Below are positions 1 through 8,328 of a DNA stretch of 64,000 nucleotides, in pieces. The stretch comes from Flavobacteriaceae bacterium (GTDB lineage: Bacteria > Bacteroidota > Bacteroidia > Flavobacteriales > Flavobacteriaceae), in contig JANTGS010000003.1 of assembly GCA_024762795.1 (NCBI GenBank), positions 1 through 64,000 of the forward strand. The letters are read 5' to 3'. Position 1 is the first letter of the stretch. The number at the start of each line of letters is the position of its first letter. The translations under genes were made by a program, and so were the position numbers. The notes under the pieces are model-generated. The model had not been told where the DNA came from. It did not search any database and saw only the letters and a program-made list of their open reading frames with translations.

Positions 1-756
1 AAAAAAAAAAGGTTCTATATGGCTCACAGCAGTATCCATGGCTTTGATCGCTTCGCGAGTAAGCGCTTCAGTTAAAAAGATGTCTTTTCCGTAATATTCT
101 TCCAAATTGGGAACCGCCCAGGGCTCCAGTCTTTTTATGCCGTTTCCATAATTATCTGTACCGAGATAGCTTCCGGGTTGCCCGGCCCCTGTACCCCCGA
201 TATTTACATCAAATCCAATATTTAAAGGATTGGCACCAATGCTTCCTCTGGCACCAAAATGAGCCTTACCAACGTGGATGGTGTAATACCCTGCTTTTTG
301 TAAAAGTTTAGGCAGGGGAGTGGCATATACCGCATGCGGATCTCCGGCAACAGGACTCAAACCGTTCATATTCCATTGAGGAATGATCAGCGATTTATGA
401 TTCTTTTCCATACCATGAATATGATCCTTTGCCGAAGTCCAGTTGGTTGCCCGGTGACTGGCGGCATTCATGCCGGTCATCAAACTAACCCTTGTGGGCG
501 TACAAACCGGTGTGGCATAGGCCTGTGTGAATTTCAAACCGTCTTTTGCCAGGCGTTCCATATTGGGAGTGTGATAGCGCTTATTAAAAGGAGTTATTTG
601 ATCCCAAAAGGGTAAGGAAGTATCCTGCCAGCCCATATCATCTACTAAAAAAACAATGATATTTGGATTTTCCAGATTTCTATTTTTATTTTGAGCTATT
701 CCTGAAATATTGAAAAATATTAAGAACAGGATAAAAATGGATAAAGATATTTTCAT
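1..756 (-). CDS. Type I (formylglycine) sulfatase, C-terminus cut by window edge
   Basis: Not in the ORF track because it runs off the left edge. I read it from an ATG at 756. An N-terminal hydrophobic signal peptide ending near ISGIAQ is followed by the sulfatase metal-site start NIIVFLVDDMGW, then HTPNMERLA. The modification motif PVCTPTR (C-x-P-x-R) carries the cysteine that becomes formylglycine, so this belongs to the S1 sulfatase family. About 252 residues are present, roughly half of a usual S1 sulfatase. It would remove sulfate esters from a polysaccharide in the periplasm or outside. It is the last gene of the minus-strand fucosidase group, which suggests sulfated fucose-containing glycans. 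The S1 subfamily and exact linkage cannot be told. Confidence 0.9.
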   Translation of the reverse strand, partial: MKISLSIFILFLIFFNISGIAQNKNRNLENPNIIVFLVDDMGWQDTSLPFWDQITPFNKRYHTPNMERLAKDGLKFTQAYATPVCTPTRVSLMTGMNAASHRATNWTSAKDHIHGMEKNHKSLIIPQWNMNGLSPVAGDPHAVYATPLPKLLQKAGYYTIHVGKAHFGARGSIGANPLNIGFDVNIGGTGAGQPGSYLGTDNYGNGIKRLEPWAVPNLEEYYGKDIFLTEALTREAIKAMDTAVSHIEPFFF

Positions 757-789
757 AATTTTATCAAAGTTAAAATATTTACTATTCCA

Positions 790-1407
790 TTAAAACCAGG
801 TAGAACTAAAATTTTTATAGGTTAGTTTTGGATACACCCATATAGCATGATCTCCGGAAACACCATCGTTCATATCATCAACGATCAGCTCGAGATTATG
901 AATTCCTTTTACAGGGATCTTTACCGGAACAGCTGTCGTTCCGTCAATAATCTTCTTACTTCTCCATAATGTTTTTCCATCGCCTTTGATCTCAAAACGA
1001 ACAGATCCCTTACCGATGGATTCGGGGGTATTTCCAATCCCAAAGAATTTCTTTTTATTTTGATCTTCTCTGTAGAACAGTTTAGTGCCATCCCCCAAAG
1101 CATTAAATTTTAAGTCTTCCGGAATTTTCTGTGGATCCTGTATTCCAACCAATGCTTTAAAGGTATCTGCTTCTCCATTTAAAAAGATAAGGATTCTGCT
1201 TTTGGACAGGGTGCCGATCCCTTTTTTATATTCTTTGCCGCCAATCCTGATTTTTTCACTGTTGATCGCCCTGTCTTTTTGTGGAGTCCACCAGGCTTGG
1301 TCCACATATTTCAGATTGAGATCAGAGAGGTAAATGAATTCCTTTGTCTCCTGTACGAAAAACGTGAACGGTAAAAAGAAAAAGATAAGATTTGAAAGAT
1401 CTTTCAT
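790..1407 (-). CDS. NPCBM-domain carbohydrate-binding protein
   Basis: A protein of 205 residues that is nearly all one NPCBM-like module (novel putative carbohydrate-binding module usually attached to glycosidases). The clues are an opening with YVDQAWWTPQ, a central region KKGIGTLSKSR, and the typical ending LELIVDDMNDG...DHAIWVYPKL. The N-terminus is hydrophobic (LIFFFLPFTFF) and may be a signal peptide, although no clean cleavage site is visible. It starts 2 bases after the GH95 stop and sits 33 bases before the sulfatase, so the genes are almost certainly co-transcribed. It has no catalytic domain and probably helps bind the polysaccharide attacked by its neighbours. Being free-standing is slightly unusual, since NPCBM is normally fused to an enzyme. 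Confidence 0.75.
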   Translation of the reverse strand: MKDLSNLIFFFLPFTFFVQETKEFIYLSDLNLKYVDQAWWTPQKDRAINSEKIRIGGKEYKKGIGTLSKSRILIFLNGEADTFKALVGIQDPQKIPEDLKFNALGDGTKLFYREDQNKKKFFGIGNTPESIGKGSVRFEIKGDGKTLWRSKKIIDGTTAVPVKIPVKGIHNLELIVDDMNDGVSGDHAIWVYPKLTYKNFSSTWF

Positions 1408-1409
1408 TG

Positions 1410-3791
1410 CTAATTTGTCAGTTTAAGGTTTTTATCAAGGGAATATGTTTTTCCTTTTTTCATATTCAGAACCGTTTCTTTTCCCTCGTAAACAATTTTC
1501 TTTTTTTGATTGGAATTGCTTTTTAAAGTAAGTTTATCCAGTATTCCGTTTTCCCAGTTAAAACTTACTGTAATATTTCCACGGGCTTTTAAACCGCTGA
1601 TCGTTCCATTCTTCCAGTTAGGAGGCAGGGTGGGCAAAATTCTAATAAAGCCTTCATGAGATTGCATCAGTAGTTCTGCTACGGCAGCTGTATAACCAAA
1701 ATTTCCATCGATCTGGAATGGAGGGTGCATATCGAACATATTGTCGGCAAGAGAGATTTGCATAAATTTCCTGATATTATCTTCAGCTTCCTTCTTTTCA
1801 AACAAACGGGCATTGAGGTTGATCATCCATACCCTGCTCCAGCCGGTACCTGCGCCACCGTATTTTAAGCGGTAAGCAATGGTTTTCTTGGCAGCTTCAA
1901 AAGCTTCCGGATTTTTATCATAGCTGATCTGGTTGCCGGGATGAAGTGCATATAAATGCGACATATGCCGGTGACCTTTTTCCGCTTCTCCATAAGGTTC
2001 ATTCCATTCCAGAATTCTTCCATCATTTCCAATGAGTATTCCGGGATGTAATTTTGATCTTTTCTGTTTGACCTCATTGATAAATTTATCATTATAACCT
2101 AAGATCTCGGCAGCTTTGATCACATTGTCAAAAACTTCTGTAATGATCTGGTGACCCATAGCACTTCCGAAGGAAACGGCGGCTGGTTTGCTATCTTTAG
2201 CAATATAGGAATTCTCCGGTGATGTTTCCGGTGAGGAAACCCAGGTTTGTGTTTTGTCATCCCAAACCAGCCAATCCAGATAAAATTCGGCAATTGATTT
2301 CATAAACGGATAAGCACGATCTTTTAAAAAATCCTCGTCTTGAGTATACTGATAGTGTTCCCAGTAATGTTGAGCGGTCCATCCACCTCCATGAATCCAC
2401 GCGCCCCAGTAAGCTCGTTCTGCACGCATCCAGGGTGTTGCCCAAAGATCGGTTGTATGGTGTATCACAGCCCCTCTGTCGATACCATATTGCTCTTTTG
2501 CTGTAATTTCTCCCCGTTTTTCTACCCTGTCGAGCAGATCAAAAAAAGGCTGATGCAGTTCACTCAGATTGGTTACTTCTGCAGGCCAGTAATTCATTTG
2601 TAAGTTGATGTTCAGATGGTAATCGGCATTCCAGGGTGCCTGAATATTTTTGTTCCAGATTCCCTGTAAATTGGCAGGATTTGTACCGGGCCTTGAAGAG
2701 GAGATCAAAAGATATCTTCCGTATTGAAACAATTTTGCTGCCAGATCAGGATCATCCCGGCCCTCTTTGACCCTTTTTAGCCTTTTGTCTGTTGGTAATT
2801 TATTCAACTCGTGTCCTCCCAAATCCAGTCTGGCCCGGTTGTAAAAGTGCTGATAATCCTTAATATGTCTTTTGAGTAATTCTTCAAAAGATCTGTTACT
2901 CAATGTTTTAAGTATTTTGATATTCTTTTCTTTATAATTATCCTGATAAAATGAAGTGTTGGCAACTAAAAATAAAGTGGCTTTTTTTACTCCTTTTAGG
3001 ATGAGAGTTCCGTTTTTGGCTTCAATTGTACCGGAATTGACATTGACCTTTAATCGACTTTCAAATTTGACGCCGTAATCTATCGGAAAAGGTTTAGAGA
3101 ATTTTTTACCGCCATACTGGGTAACCCTGCCTTCCATGACCAATTCATTTTTTGAAGGTGTTGAAATTTTAACGGTTTTATGACCATGATCATCAGGCCG
3201 GTTCAATCTCAGGGTAAAGTTCATCCCTTTCTTATCTGATGTGGTCAATTCTATCGCTAGCAAATCATCAGCTGCTGAAGAAAAAACACTTTCGGAATAC
3301 CGGTTTCCTTCAGAAGTATAATTTATGGTAACCAGCGCATCATTCAAATTCAGACCCCTTGTGTAGTTCTCAATCTTCCTTTCTTTATCAAAATCTATAA
3401 AAAGATCCCCCAGGGTTTGATGAGATCGTACGATCGATTTGTAGGAGAAATCCTCAACGATCTCTTTATCGGCTTTATGAGCTTCTCCATTTTTAATAAG
3501 AGTTCTTATTCTTTTTAAATCCTCAGCATTCCCTTTGGAGTTTCCCCAGTCTGGCCCTCCTGACCACATAGAATCTTCATTCAATTGAATTCTCTCTTTG
3601 TATGGGGAGCCGAAGACCATAGCTCCGAGTCTGCCATTTCCAACAGGTAAGGCTTGCATCCAGTTTTCTGCCGGTTGCTCATACCAAAATGAGTTCTTTA
3701 ATTTTTGATCCTGTGACAAGGCTGAAACCGAGATCAAAACAGTTGTAAGCAGGATGATCTTTTGGGTTATCCCTATTTTTCTTCGATCCAT
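1410..3791 (-). CDS. GH95 alpha-L-fucosidase
   Basis: A 793-residue glycoside hydrolase of family 95, inverting enzymes that release alpha-1,2-linked L-fucose (a few act on L-galactose). The N-terminal beta domain begins FWYEQPAENWMQALPVGNGRLGAMVFG. The (alpha/alpha)6 barrel has HLNINLQMNYW (the paired Asn residues that activate water), SSPETSPEN (general acid Glu) and FQIDGNFG (conserved Asp), all intact. A signal peptide of about 26 residues (KIILLTTVLISVSALSQ) sends it to the periplasm. Length is normal for the family. It overlaps the end of the GH29 gene by 19 bases, showing tight translational coupling. Together the two fucosidases can attack different fucose linkages. L-galactosidase activity is the main alternative. 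Confidence 0.92.
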   Translation of the reverse strand: MDRRKIGITQKIILLTTVLISVSALSQDQKLKNSFWYEQPAENWMQALPVGNGRLGAMVFGSPYKERIQLNEDSMWSGGPDWGNSKGNAEDLKRIRTLIKNGEAHKADKEIVEDFSYKSIVRSHQTLGDLFIDFDKERKIENYTRGLNLNDALVTINYTSEGNRYSESVFSSAADDLLAIELTTSDKKGMNFTLRLNRPDDHGHKTVKISTPSKNELVMEGRVTQYGGKKFSKPFPIDYGVKFESRLKVNVNSGTIEAKNGTLILKGVKKATLFLVANTSFYQDNYKEKNIKILKTLSNRSFEELLKRHIKDYQHFYNRARLDLGGHELNKLPTDKRLKRVKEGRDDPDLAAKLFQYGRYLLISSSRPGTNPANLQGIWNKNIQAPWNADYHLNINLQMNYWPAEVTNLSELHQPFFDLLDRVEKRGEITAKEQYGIDRGAVIHHTTDLWATPWMRAERAYWGAWIHGGGWTAQHYWEHYQYTQDEDFLKDRAYPFMKSIAEFYLDWLVWDDKTQTWVSSPETSPENSYIAKDSKPAAVSFGSAMGHQIITEVFDNVIKAAEILGYNDKFINEVKQKRSKLHPGILIGNDGRILEWNEPYGEAEKGHRHMSHLYALHPGNQISYDKNPEAFEAAKKTIAYRLKYGGAGTGWSRVWMINLNARLFEKKEAEDNIRKFMQISLADNMFDMHPPFQIDGNFGYTAAVAELLMQSHEGFIRILPTLPPNWKNGTISGLKARGNITVSFNWENGILDKLTLKSNSNQKKKIVYEGKETVLNMKKGKTYSLDKNLKLTN

Positions 3792-5587
3792 AATCTGTTA
3801 AATTTAATAATGTGATTATCTTTAGGTTTTACCTCAAGTGATATATTGTAAAAACCTGGTTTATTTATATTTATACTGCCGGTATTATAATTGTTAAAGC
3901 TGTCTATTACCCATGCCGAATTGGGTTCACCAACGGTTTTTCCTGTAATTTGTAACTTATGTTTTAATTCTTGTCCGGCTGTTTTTATCAACAGGATATC
4001 TTTACCCGGTTTTTCTTCCTGAAAGCTGTAAGAGGCATCAACTTTATATGTTCCCGGTTTATCAAAATAGATCTTCCATGTATATTTACTATCTTCTTCT
4101 ATAATCAATCGTTGAGGTATCGTACCATATCTACTTGGAGATAAGATCTTTGTGCTGCCTTTAGAATTGATCGTATTTAAAGGGGTTAATGCATAACCTC
4201 CACCGGTAGATTCTCCTACGAGTCCTTTTACTATTTCCGGTTTGTGGTCAAATTCCATAACTAATACCGAAACGTATGGGTCGGGTAAATCAACCGGTAA
4301 GCTGATCCGGGTAACCACAGCCTGATGCGTAAACGGTATAGGTGTTTTTAATTTGTCCTTCAGTAAATAGATCTTAGAGGGTTTTGACTGAATTGCAGTG
4401 ACTCTTAATTGTTTGTCAAGCGGCCAGTTAAACACATGAAGATAGATTTTGGTCTTTCCGTTTTCAGTTTTAGTTGTAATTCTTCCCCAATCGTGCAGAT
4501 CTGAACGCAGATCAAAAGCACCACTCTTATAAACAGATTCGCCATTTGTTTTTAACCAGTTTCCTATTTTTTCAAACCGGTCGGTAATCTCGTAAGGGAT
4601 CTCACCATTAGCACGCGGGCCGATGTTAAGCATATAGTTGCCATTCAAACTTACATTATTGATCAGATTTTGTAATATTTTTGATGTAGCGTTCCACTGA
4701 TTTTCAGTTGCATGAAATCCCCAGGAATGGGCAACAGTACCGGCAGTCTGCCAGGGATAATCTAGCTTTTCTTTTCCCAGCTGGTTATCGCCCAGTGTTC
4801 TGAAATCGATATCGTTGTCTTCATCAACTGAAAGTCCCAGACGAGAATTGATCAGGCAGTTGGGTTGTAGTTCTCTAATCAGATCTTTCAGCTGCAAAAG
4901 CTGTTTTTTAGTAACGATCGTTTTAGAGTGGGGAATCCACATATCAAACCACATGATACTTATATCACCGTAATTGGTCAGCAGTTCACGTACCTGAGGA
5001 ATGACTTTTTCCTGCCAGTATTGATCGTATTCTTTTTGTGTAAGTCCGGAAAGTTCTTTGTTATGATCCCATCCGTATTTGTGTTGCCAGTCGATCCAGT
5101 GCGAATAGTAGAGTCCCAGTTTTATTCCGTGTTTTTTACAGGCAACAGACAATTCTTTAATAAGATCCCTTTTGGGTGAAGTATAATTTCCAAGATCGTA
5201 ATCAGAAACTTTACTGTCCCATAAGGCAAAGCCATCATGGTGCTTGGCCGTAATGGTTAGGTACTTCATTCCGGCTTTTTTAGCCAGGAGTACCCATTGT
5301 TCTGGGTCAATTTCATCCCATTGAATCCGGTTGATCAGAGAAATATAGTCTTTGGTATCTATCCGGTTCCGGTACTGGATCCATTCCGCATAATTATTGT
5401 TGTTTCTTATCTTTTCTCCATGCCAGTAACCTTCAGCTGCGCTGTAAAGTCCGAAGTGGATAAACATTCCAAACCGGTCGTTGACAAACCACTGAACTCT
5501 TTCTGTTGTTTTTTGTGCATTGATCTTCCCAAAGCTCAGAAAAAGAAGCAGGCTTATACTTATTATTCTTTTTAATTGTGAGCACAC
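3773..5587 (-). CDS. GH29 alpha-L-fucosidase
   Basis: A retaining alpha-L-fucosidase of family GH29. The barrel shows WFVNDRFGMFIHFGLYSAAEG, AKHHDGFALWDSK, LGLYYSHWIDW and the nucleophile Asp in SIMWFDMW. After the barrel come beta-sandwich regions, including a C-terminal carbohydrate-binding-like segment ending RLWIEEK. The ORF track starts at 5683, but the signal peptide (KRIISISLLLFLSFGKINAQ) would then sit 36 residues inside. I prefer the in-frame GTG at 5587, which puts the signal peptide at the N-terminus (604 residues) and lies about 18 bases after a predicted transcription start from a TATTTTTG -7 box at 5612-5619. First gene of the minus-strand fucosidase group and most likely its promoter-proximal gene. 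The start is inference; the family call is firm. Confidence 0.88.
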   Translation of the reverse strand: MCSQLKRIISISLLLFLSFGKINAQKTTERVQWFVNDRFGMFIHFGLYSAAEGYWHGEKIRNNNNYAEWIQYRNRIDTKDYISLINRIQWDEIDPEQWVLLAKKAGMKYLTITAKHHDGFALWDSKVSDYDLGNYTSPKRDLIKELSVACKKHGIKLGLYYSHWIDWQHKYGWDHNKELSGLTQKEYDQYWQEKVIPQVRELLTNYGDISIMWFDMWIPHSKTIVTKKQLLQLKDLIRELQPNCLINSRLGLSVDEDNDIDFRTLGDNQLGKEKLDYPWQTAGTVAHSWGFHATENQWNATSKILQNLINNVSLNGNYMLNIGPRANGEIPYEITDRFEKIGNWLKTNGESVYKSGAFDLRSDLHDWGRITTKTENGKTKIYLHVFNWPLDKQLRVTAIQSKPSKIYLLKDKLKTPIPFTHQAVVTRISLPVDLPDPYVSVLVMEFDHKPEIVKGLVGESTGGGYALTPLNTINSKGSTKILSPSRYGTIPQRLIIEEDSKYTWKIYFDKPGTYKVDASYSFQEEKPGKDILLIKTAGQELKHKLQITGKTVGEPNSAWVIDSFNNYNTGSININKPGFYNISLEVKPKDNHIIKFNRLWIEEK

Positions 5588-5604
5588 TTTATATAATTCA
5601 TTTA

Positions 5605-5619
5605 GGTCAATCAAAAATA
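5605..5619 (-). promoter_or_regulatory. Predicted -7 box for the fucosidase group
   Basis: On the minus strand TATTTTTG fits the Bacteroidota -7 consensus TAnnTTTG, placing the transcript start near 5605 and about 18 bases before the GTG start of the GH29 gene. No clear -33 TTTG is seen at the expected distance, so this is a half-supported promoter. Confidence 0.4.
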
Positions 5620-5738
5620 AATTAAATTTAATGTTAAAAGAAAAAAATGGTATAAACGTACCTTCTGAGGGGTTAAATGACATAGAATTGAAATTTAAGA
5701 TAAAAGAAAAAAGAAAAAGATAAAAGGGTTTGTTTAAT

Positions 5739-5900
5739 TCAAAATAAAAGTTTTAAAATTTGTCTATTGGTACTAGCTTTGGTCAATGTATCGATTGAAT
5801 TGAGCAAATTGTTTTGAGCATAGGCTGGCATAAAACTACCGGATATTATAAAAAAACCAAGAATTATTTTAAGTAGTTTTATAAAAAGAAAATATTTTGA
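5739..5900 (-). pseudogene. Signal-peptide-like ORF without an ATG start, possible gene remnant
   Basis: Between the GH29 gene and the outer-membrane protein gene, the minus strand has a 53-codon open frame. It reads as a textbook secretion signal (KLLKIILGFFIISGSF followed by MPAYAQ) plus 24 polar residues ending ILKLLF. There is no ATG, GTG or TTG at its front, only after the hydrophobic stretch. It therefore looks like the decayed or rearranged N-terminus of an exported protein, or a small exported peptide with a rare start. It is too short for the ORF track. No family recognised. Confidence 0.3.
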
Positions 5901-5911
5901 TCAATGACGAT

Positions 5912-6946
5912 TTATAGTAAGAATCTGTAATTTACAGAAAGAAGATACGATTTTCTGTTGCCTATTAAACCTGCTTCAGAACGTAACATCCAGCGTTTGT
6001 TAATTTGATATTGTAACCCGATCAAACCGTTCCACAATTGTTTTACCTGCTTGTCCATTCCGTAACGGATAATGGCTTCCCCATCAGCAACTACCAGTCT
6101 TTCTCCAATAGCTTTCATCAACAGATATTTGGGTTTAATTTTATCCTGGGGAGGAAGTGACTCATAGAAATCCAGTAATTCCTGTCCTTTTCCATTCATT
6201 TGCTCAACAGGTATGGCATCTCCCAGTTTGATCTCTCCCGAGGATTCAGAGCTCATCTTAACACGCATCCCGCCAACCCAAAGGGCTAGATTACTTTCGG
6301 GTTTGTGTTTAAATACAAAAGTGTGTCCTAAACGAAGTCCTAATACATTTACCATAACGGGTTTGTCAAGAAGTTCGGGTTTGTTCCACGTCCAGTTAGC
6401 ATCTACAGAGATCCATACCGGACCAAGTCCGCCCGCCCCCATGATTCCGATTCCGGCGGTCGAAATACTTTGATCTACAATAGAAGTAAATTCAACCGGT
6501 GCAGTAAGATTGACCTCTGTATGCGATTTTCCCCATCCGAAAATGCCATAAACATTCAGAAAAGGAAAGATCCATAAGTCGGGCCGTACATTCAAGGAGT
6601 AGGAGCTATTAGAATTATCACCAAAACTGATAAAGTCAACAGGGGTTAACGGAATATCTTTTTCATCGGTTTTTAATCCCAGCTGAAAATTATCAATGAC
6701 GATACCTTGTTTGGTCCAAAAATAATTCCCCATAATTCCGGCAGGATAAGGAATATCAAATCCTTTTTCATAGGATTTTTGTCCCCATACCGGAAATTTA
6801 TAATCGTACGTTACATTTTTTAAGCTGTCTTTATAGGCTTCATGTTTGCTCATGATTGTTGTAGATGCGTATTGTGCATTTCCTAAAAGAGGAATCAGCA
6901 TAAAGAGTATAGAAAATTGTAATACTTTATATTTTTGAATGATCAT
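5912..6946 (-). CDS. Outer-membrane beta-barrel protein, function unknown
   Basis: The track starts at a TTG (6976) that lies inside a predicted -7 box. I choose the ATG at 6946, giving 344 residues that open directly with a signal peptide (LQFSILFMLIPLLGNAQ). The rest is rich in alternating hydrophobic strands (NVYGIFGWGKSHTEVNLT, STAGIGIMGAGGLGPVW, LGLRLGHTFVFKH) and finishes with a barrel-like end SVNYRFLL. It is therefore probably an integral outer-membrane protein. I do not recognise the family. A Gly-rich strand region and a polar insert between residues about 230 and 300 (DAIPVEQMNGKGQELLDFY) may form an external loop. It has its own promoter and stands between the fucosidase group and the TetR-controlled cluster, with no evident tie to either. 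Confidence 0.65.
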   Translation of the reverse strand: MIIQKYKVLQFSILFMLIPLLGNAQYASTTIMSKHEAYKDSLKNVTYDYKFPVWGQKSYEKGFDIPYPAGIMGNYFWTKQGIVIDNFQLGLKTDEKDIPLTPVDFISFGDNSNSSYSLNVRPDLWIFPFLNVYGIFGWGKSHTEVNLTAPVEFTSIVDQSISTAGIGIMGAGGLGPVWISVDANWTWNKPELLDKPVMVNVLGLRLGHTFVFKHKPESNLALWVGGMRVKMSSESSGEIKLGDAIPVEQMNGKGQELLDFYESLPPQDKIKPKYLLMKAIGERLVVADGEAIIRYGMDKQVKQLWNGLIGLQYQINKRWMLRSEAGLIGNRKSYLLSVNYRFLL

Positions 6947-6966
6947 AATGTAAATTTTATTTAAAT

Positions 6967-6981
6967 GGATTTTCAAATGTA
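6967..6981 (-). promoter_or_regulatory. Predicted -7 box of the outer-membrane protein gene
   Basis: Minus-strand TACATTTG at 6981-6974 matches TAnnTTTG exactly. A start of transcription near 6967 leaves a leader of about 20 bases before the ATG at 6946. This box overlaps the TTG that the ORF track uses as start, which argues against that TTG. No convincing -33 element. Confidence 0.5.
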
Positions 6982-7678
6982 AATTAAAACTTGGGATATT
7001 TTCAGATAAAAGGATAATTTCCTTCTTTTTTTTACCTCGATCTTAAAAGATGAAAAGAGGAAAATTCTTAATCATCTCTGCTGCGTAGGCAGGCGAACTT
7101 TAGAAATAGGGTAAGGTTAAATAATTGCATCTTTTTTATTGTGTTTAAACTATGATTCTTATATCGGATTTAAAGATAATATTTTTTATCAGTTAGACAG
7201 CTCAGAATTTATTGTCTTACTGATCAGTCATGATAATCAGTAGGATTACGAATCAGATCCTCTTCTAAATTACTGACAATCAATATATTCTTTAGGGTAA
7301 GAGGCGAAAATTGATTGTTAGTTATTTACATATTAAAGTTTGTCGGACAACAGTGATAAGGATTATAAAAAAGGAACCTTATTGAAAAAAATATTTTTTT
7401 GGAATACCCTCATCCATCCATTGATAATGATTTTTATAAATAATTTATTGTAAACATTGGTAAATTATACACTTACCCAAAATAAAAGATATTATAAGAA
7501 TTTATTAGCTGCTTTTAACAACTTCATCAACTAAGAAATCGCTTTAAATCTAATTGTTTTTTACAAATCAGACATCTTTTACAGTTTTTTTTCTTAAGCC
7601 AGAAACCCTATAAATAAAAGGATTTCATAACACATTTACATATATCATATAATAATTCATGATTTATTGCCATATTCA
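6982..7678. other. AT-rich non-coding gap
   Basis: About 700 bases without a credible gene on either strand. It separates the minus-strand outer-membrane protein gene from the plus-strand TetR gene. Contents I can point to: a short GC-rich hairpin CTGCGTAGGCAG near 7080, odd in this AT-rich setting and perhaps a remnant of a dispersed palindromic repeat; the perfect palindrome ACTGATCAGT at 7219-7228, which shares half-sites with the candidate TetR operator; and an inverted pair TTGTCGGACAA at 7340-7350. No promoter-terminator pair marking an RNA gene was found. Confidence 0.5.
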
Positions 7679-7679
7679 T

Positions 7680-7730
7680 TTTGATTATATATTTATTTTA
7701 TTATATTTGTAGACTGAGTGCTTAGTCAGT
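7680..7730 (+). promoter_or_regulatory. Promoter with candidate TetR operator
   Basis: TTTG at 7680-7683, an 18-base spacer, then TATATTTG at 7702-7709 match the Bacteroidota -33/-7 promoter. Directly over the predicted start lies ACTGAGTGCTTAGTCAGT (7713-7730), an imperfect palindrome with perfect ACTGA/TCAGT outer arms, the size usual for TetR operators. Bound repressor would block transcription, so the regulator would control itself and, by read-through, the genes behind it. The promoter position shows that translation starts at the ATG at 7736 and not at the GTG at 7718, which lies within the operator. Confidence 0.65.
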
Positions 7731-7735
7731 TTATT

Positions 7736-8308
7736 ATGAAAATAGAAAAATCTGTTAAAGAAAAGAAGAATGCAAAAAAAGATATTGTTCAAATTGCAAT
7801 GAAAATGTTTGCTGAAAATGGATATCATAAAACTTCAACAGCAGCAATTTGTAAAAAACTTAACATTTCTTCGGGACTACTCTTTTATCATTTCAGCAGT
7901 AAAGAAAAATTATTGAATGCAATTATTGATCTTATTATTTCTAAGATAGATATTATATTAAATCAAACTTCAAATTCCGATCCAAGAATTGAGTTAGAAT
8001 ACATTATTGATGCTTTTATGGTTTCCTTAAAAAAGGATAGGCAATTTTGGGATTTGTATATGGCCCTTTTATATCAACCGGACACAAAAGAACTCATATT
8101 AGCAAGGGTGTTGGAACATTCAAAACAATTTAGGAGAGCTATTTATGAATTATTAAAAAAGATGGGGAGTAAAAATCCAAGTATTGACTCTTTTGATTTC
8201 GAGGTTTTTAGGGTTGGAATATTTGCTTCTTATTTAGCAAATCACGATGAGCAATTATTAGAAAAATCTTGTAAAAGACTGAAAAATAAATATTTAATAA
8301 ATTACTAA
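7736..8308 (+). CDS. TetR/AcrR-family transcriptional regulator
   Basis: A 190-residue regulator starting at ATG 7736; the track start 7718 is a GTG inside the operator. The N-terminal helix-turn-helix is clear: QIAMKMFAENGYHKTSTAAI, then NISSGLLFYHFSSKEKLL, the classic TetR recognition helix with YHF. The rest is the helical ligand-binding domain, not recognisable by ligand. It stands 20 bases before the TonB receptor gene and heads the catabolic cluster. It probably represses the cluster until a substrate or its CoA ester is bound, as TetR regulators of fatty-acid and hydroxy-acid catabolism do. The ligand is unknown. Codon use is A/T-rich, like the following genes. Confidence 0.85.
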   Translation: MKIEKSVKEKKNAKKDIVQIAMKMFAENGYHKTSTAAICKKLNISSGLLFYHFSSKEKLLNAIIDLIISKIDIILNQTSNSDPRIELEYIIDAFMVSLKKDRQFWDLYMALLYQPDTKELILARVLEHSKQFRRAIYELLKKMGSKNPSIDSFDFEVFRVGIFASYLANHDEQLLEKSCKRLKNKYLINY

Positions 8309-8328
8309 TTCATCTAAATATAATTATT

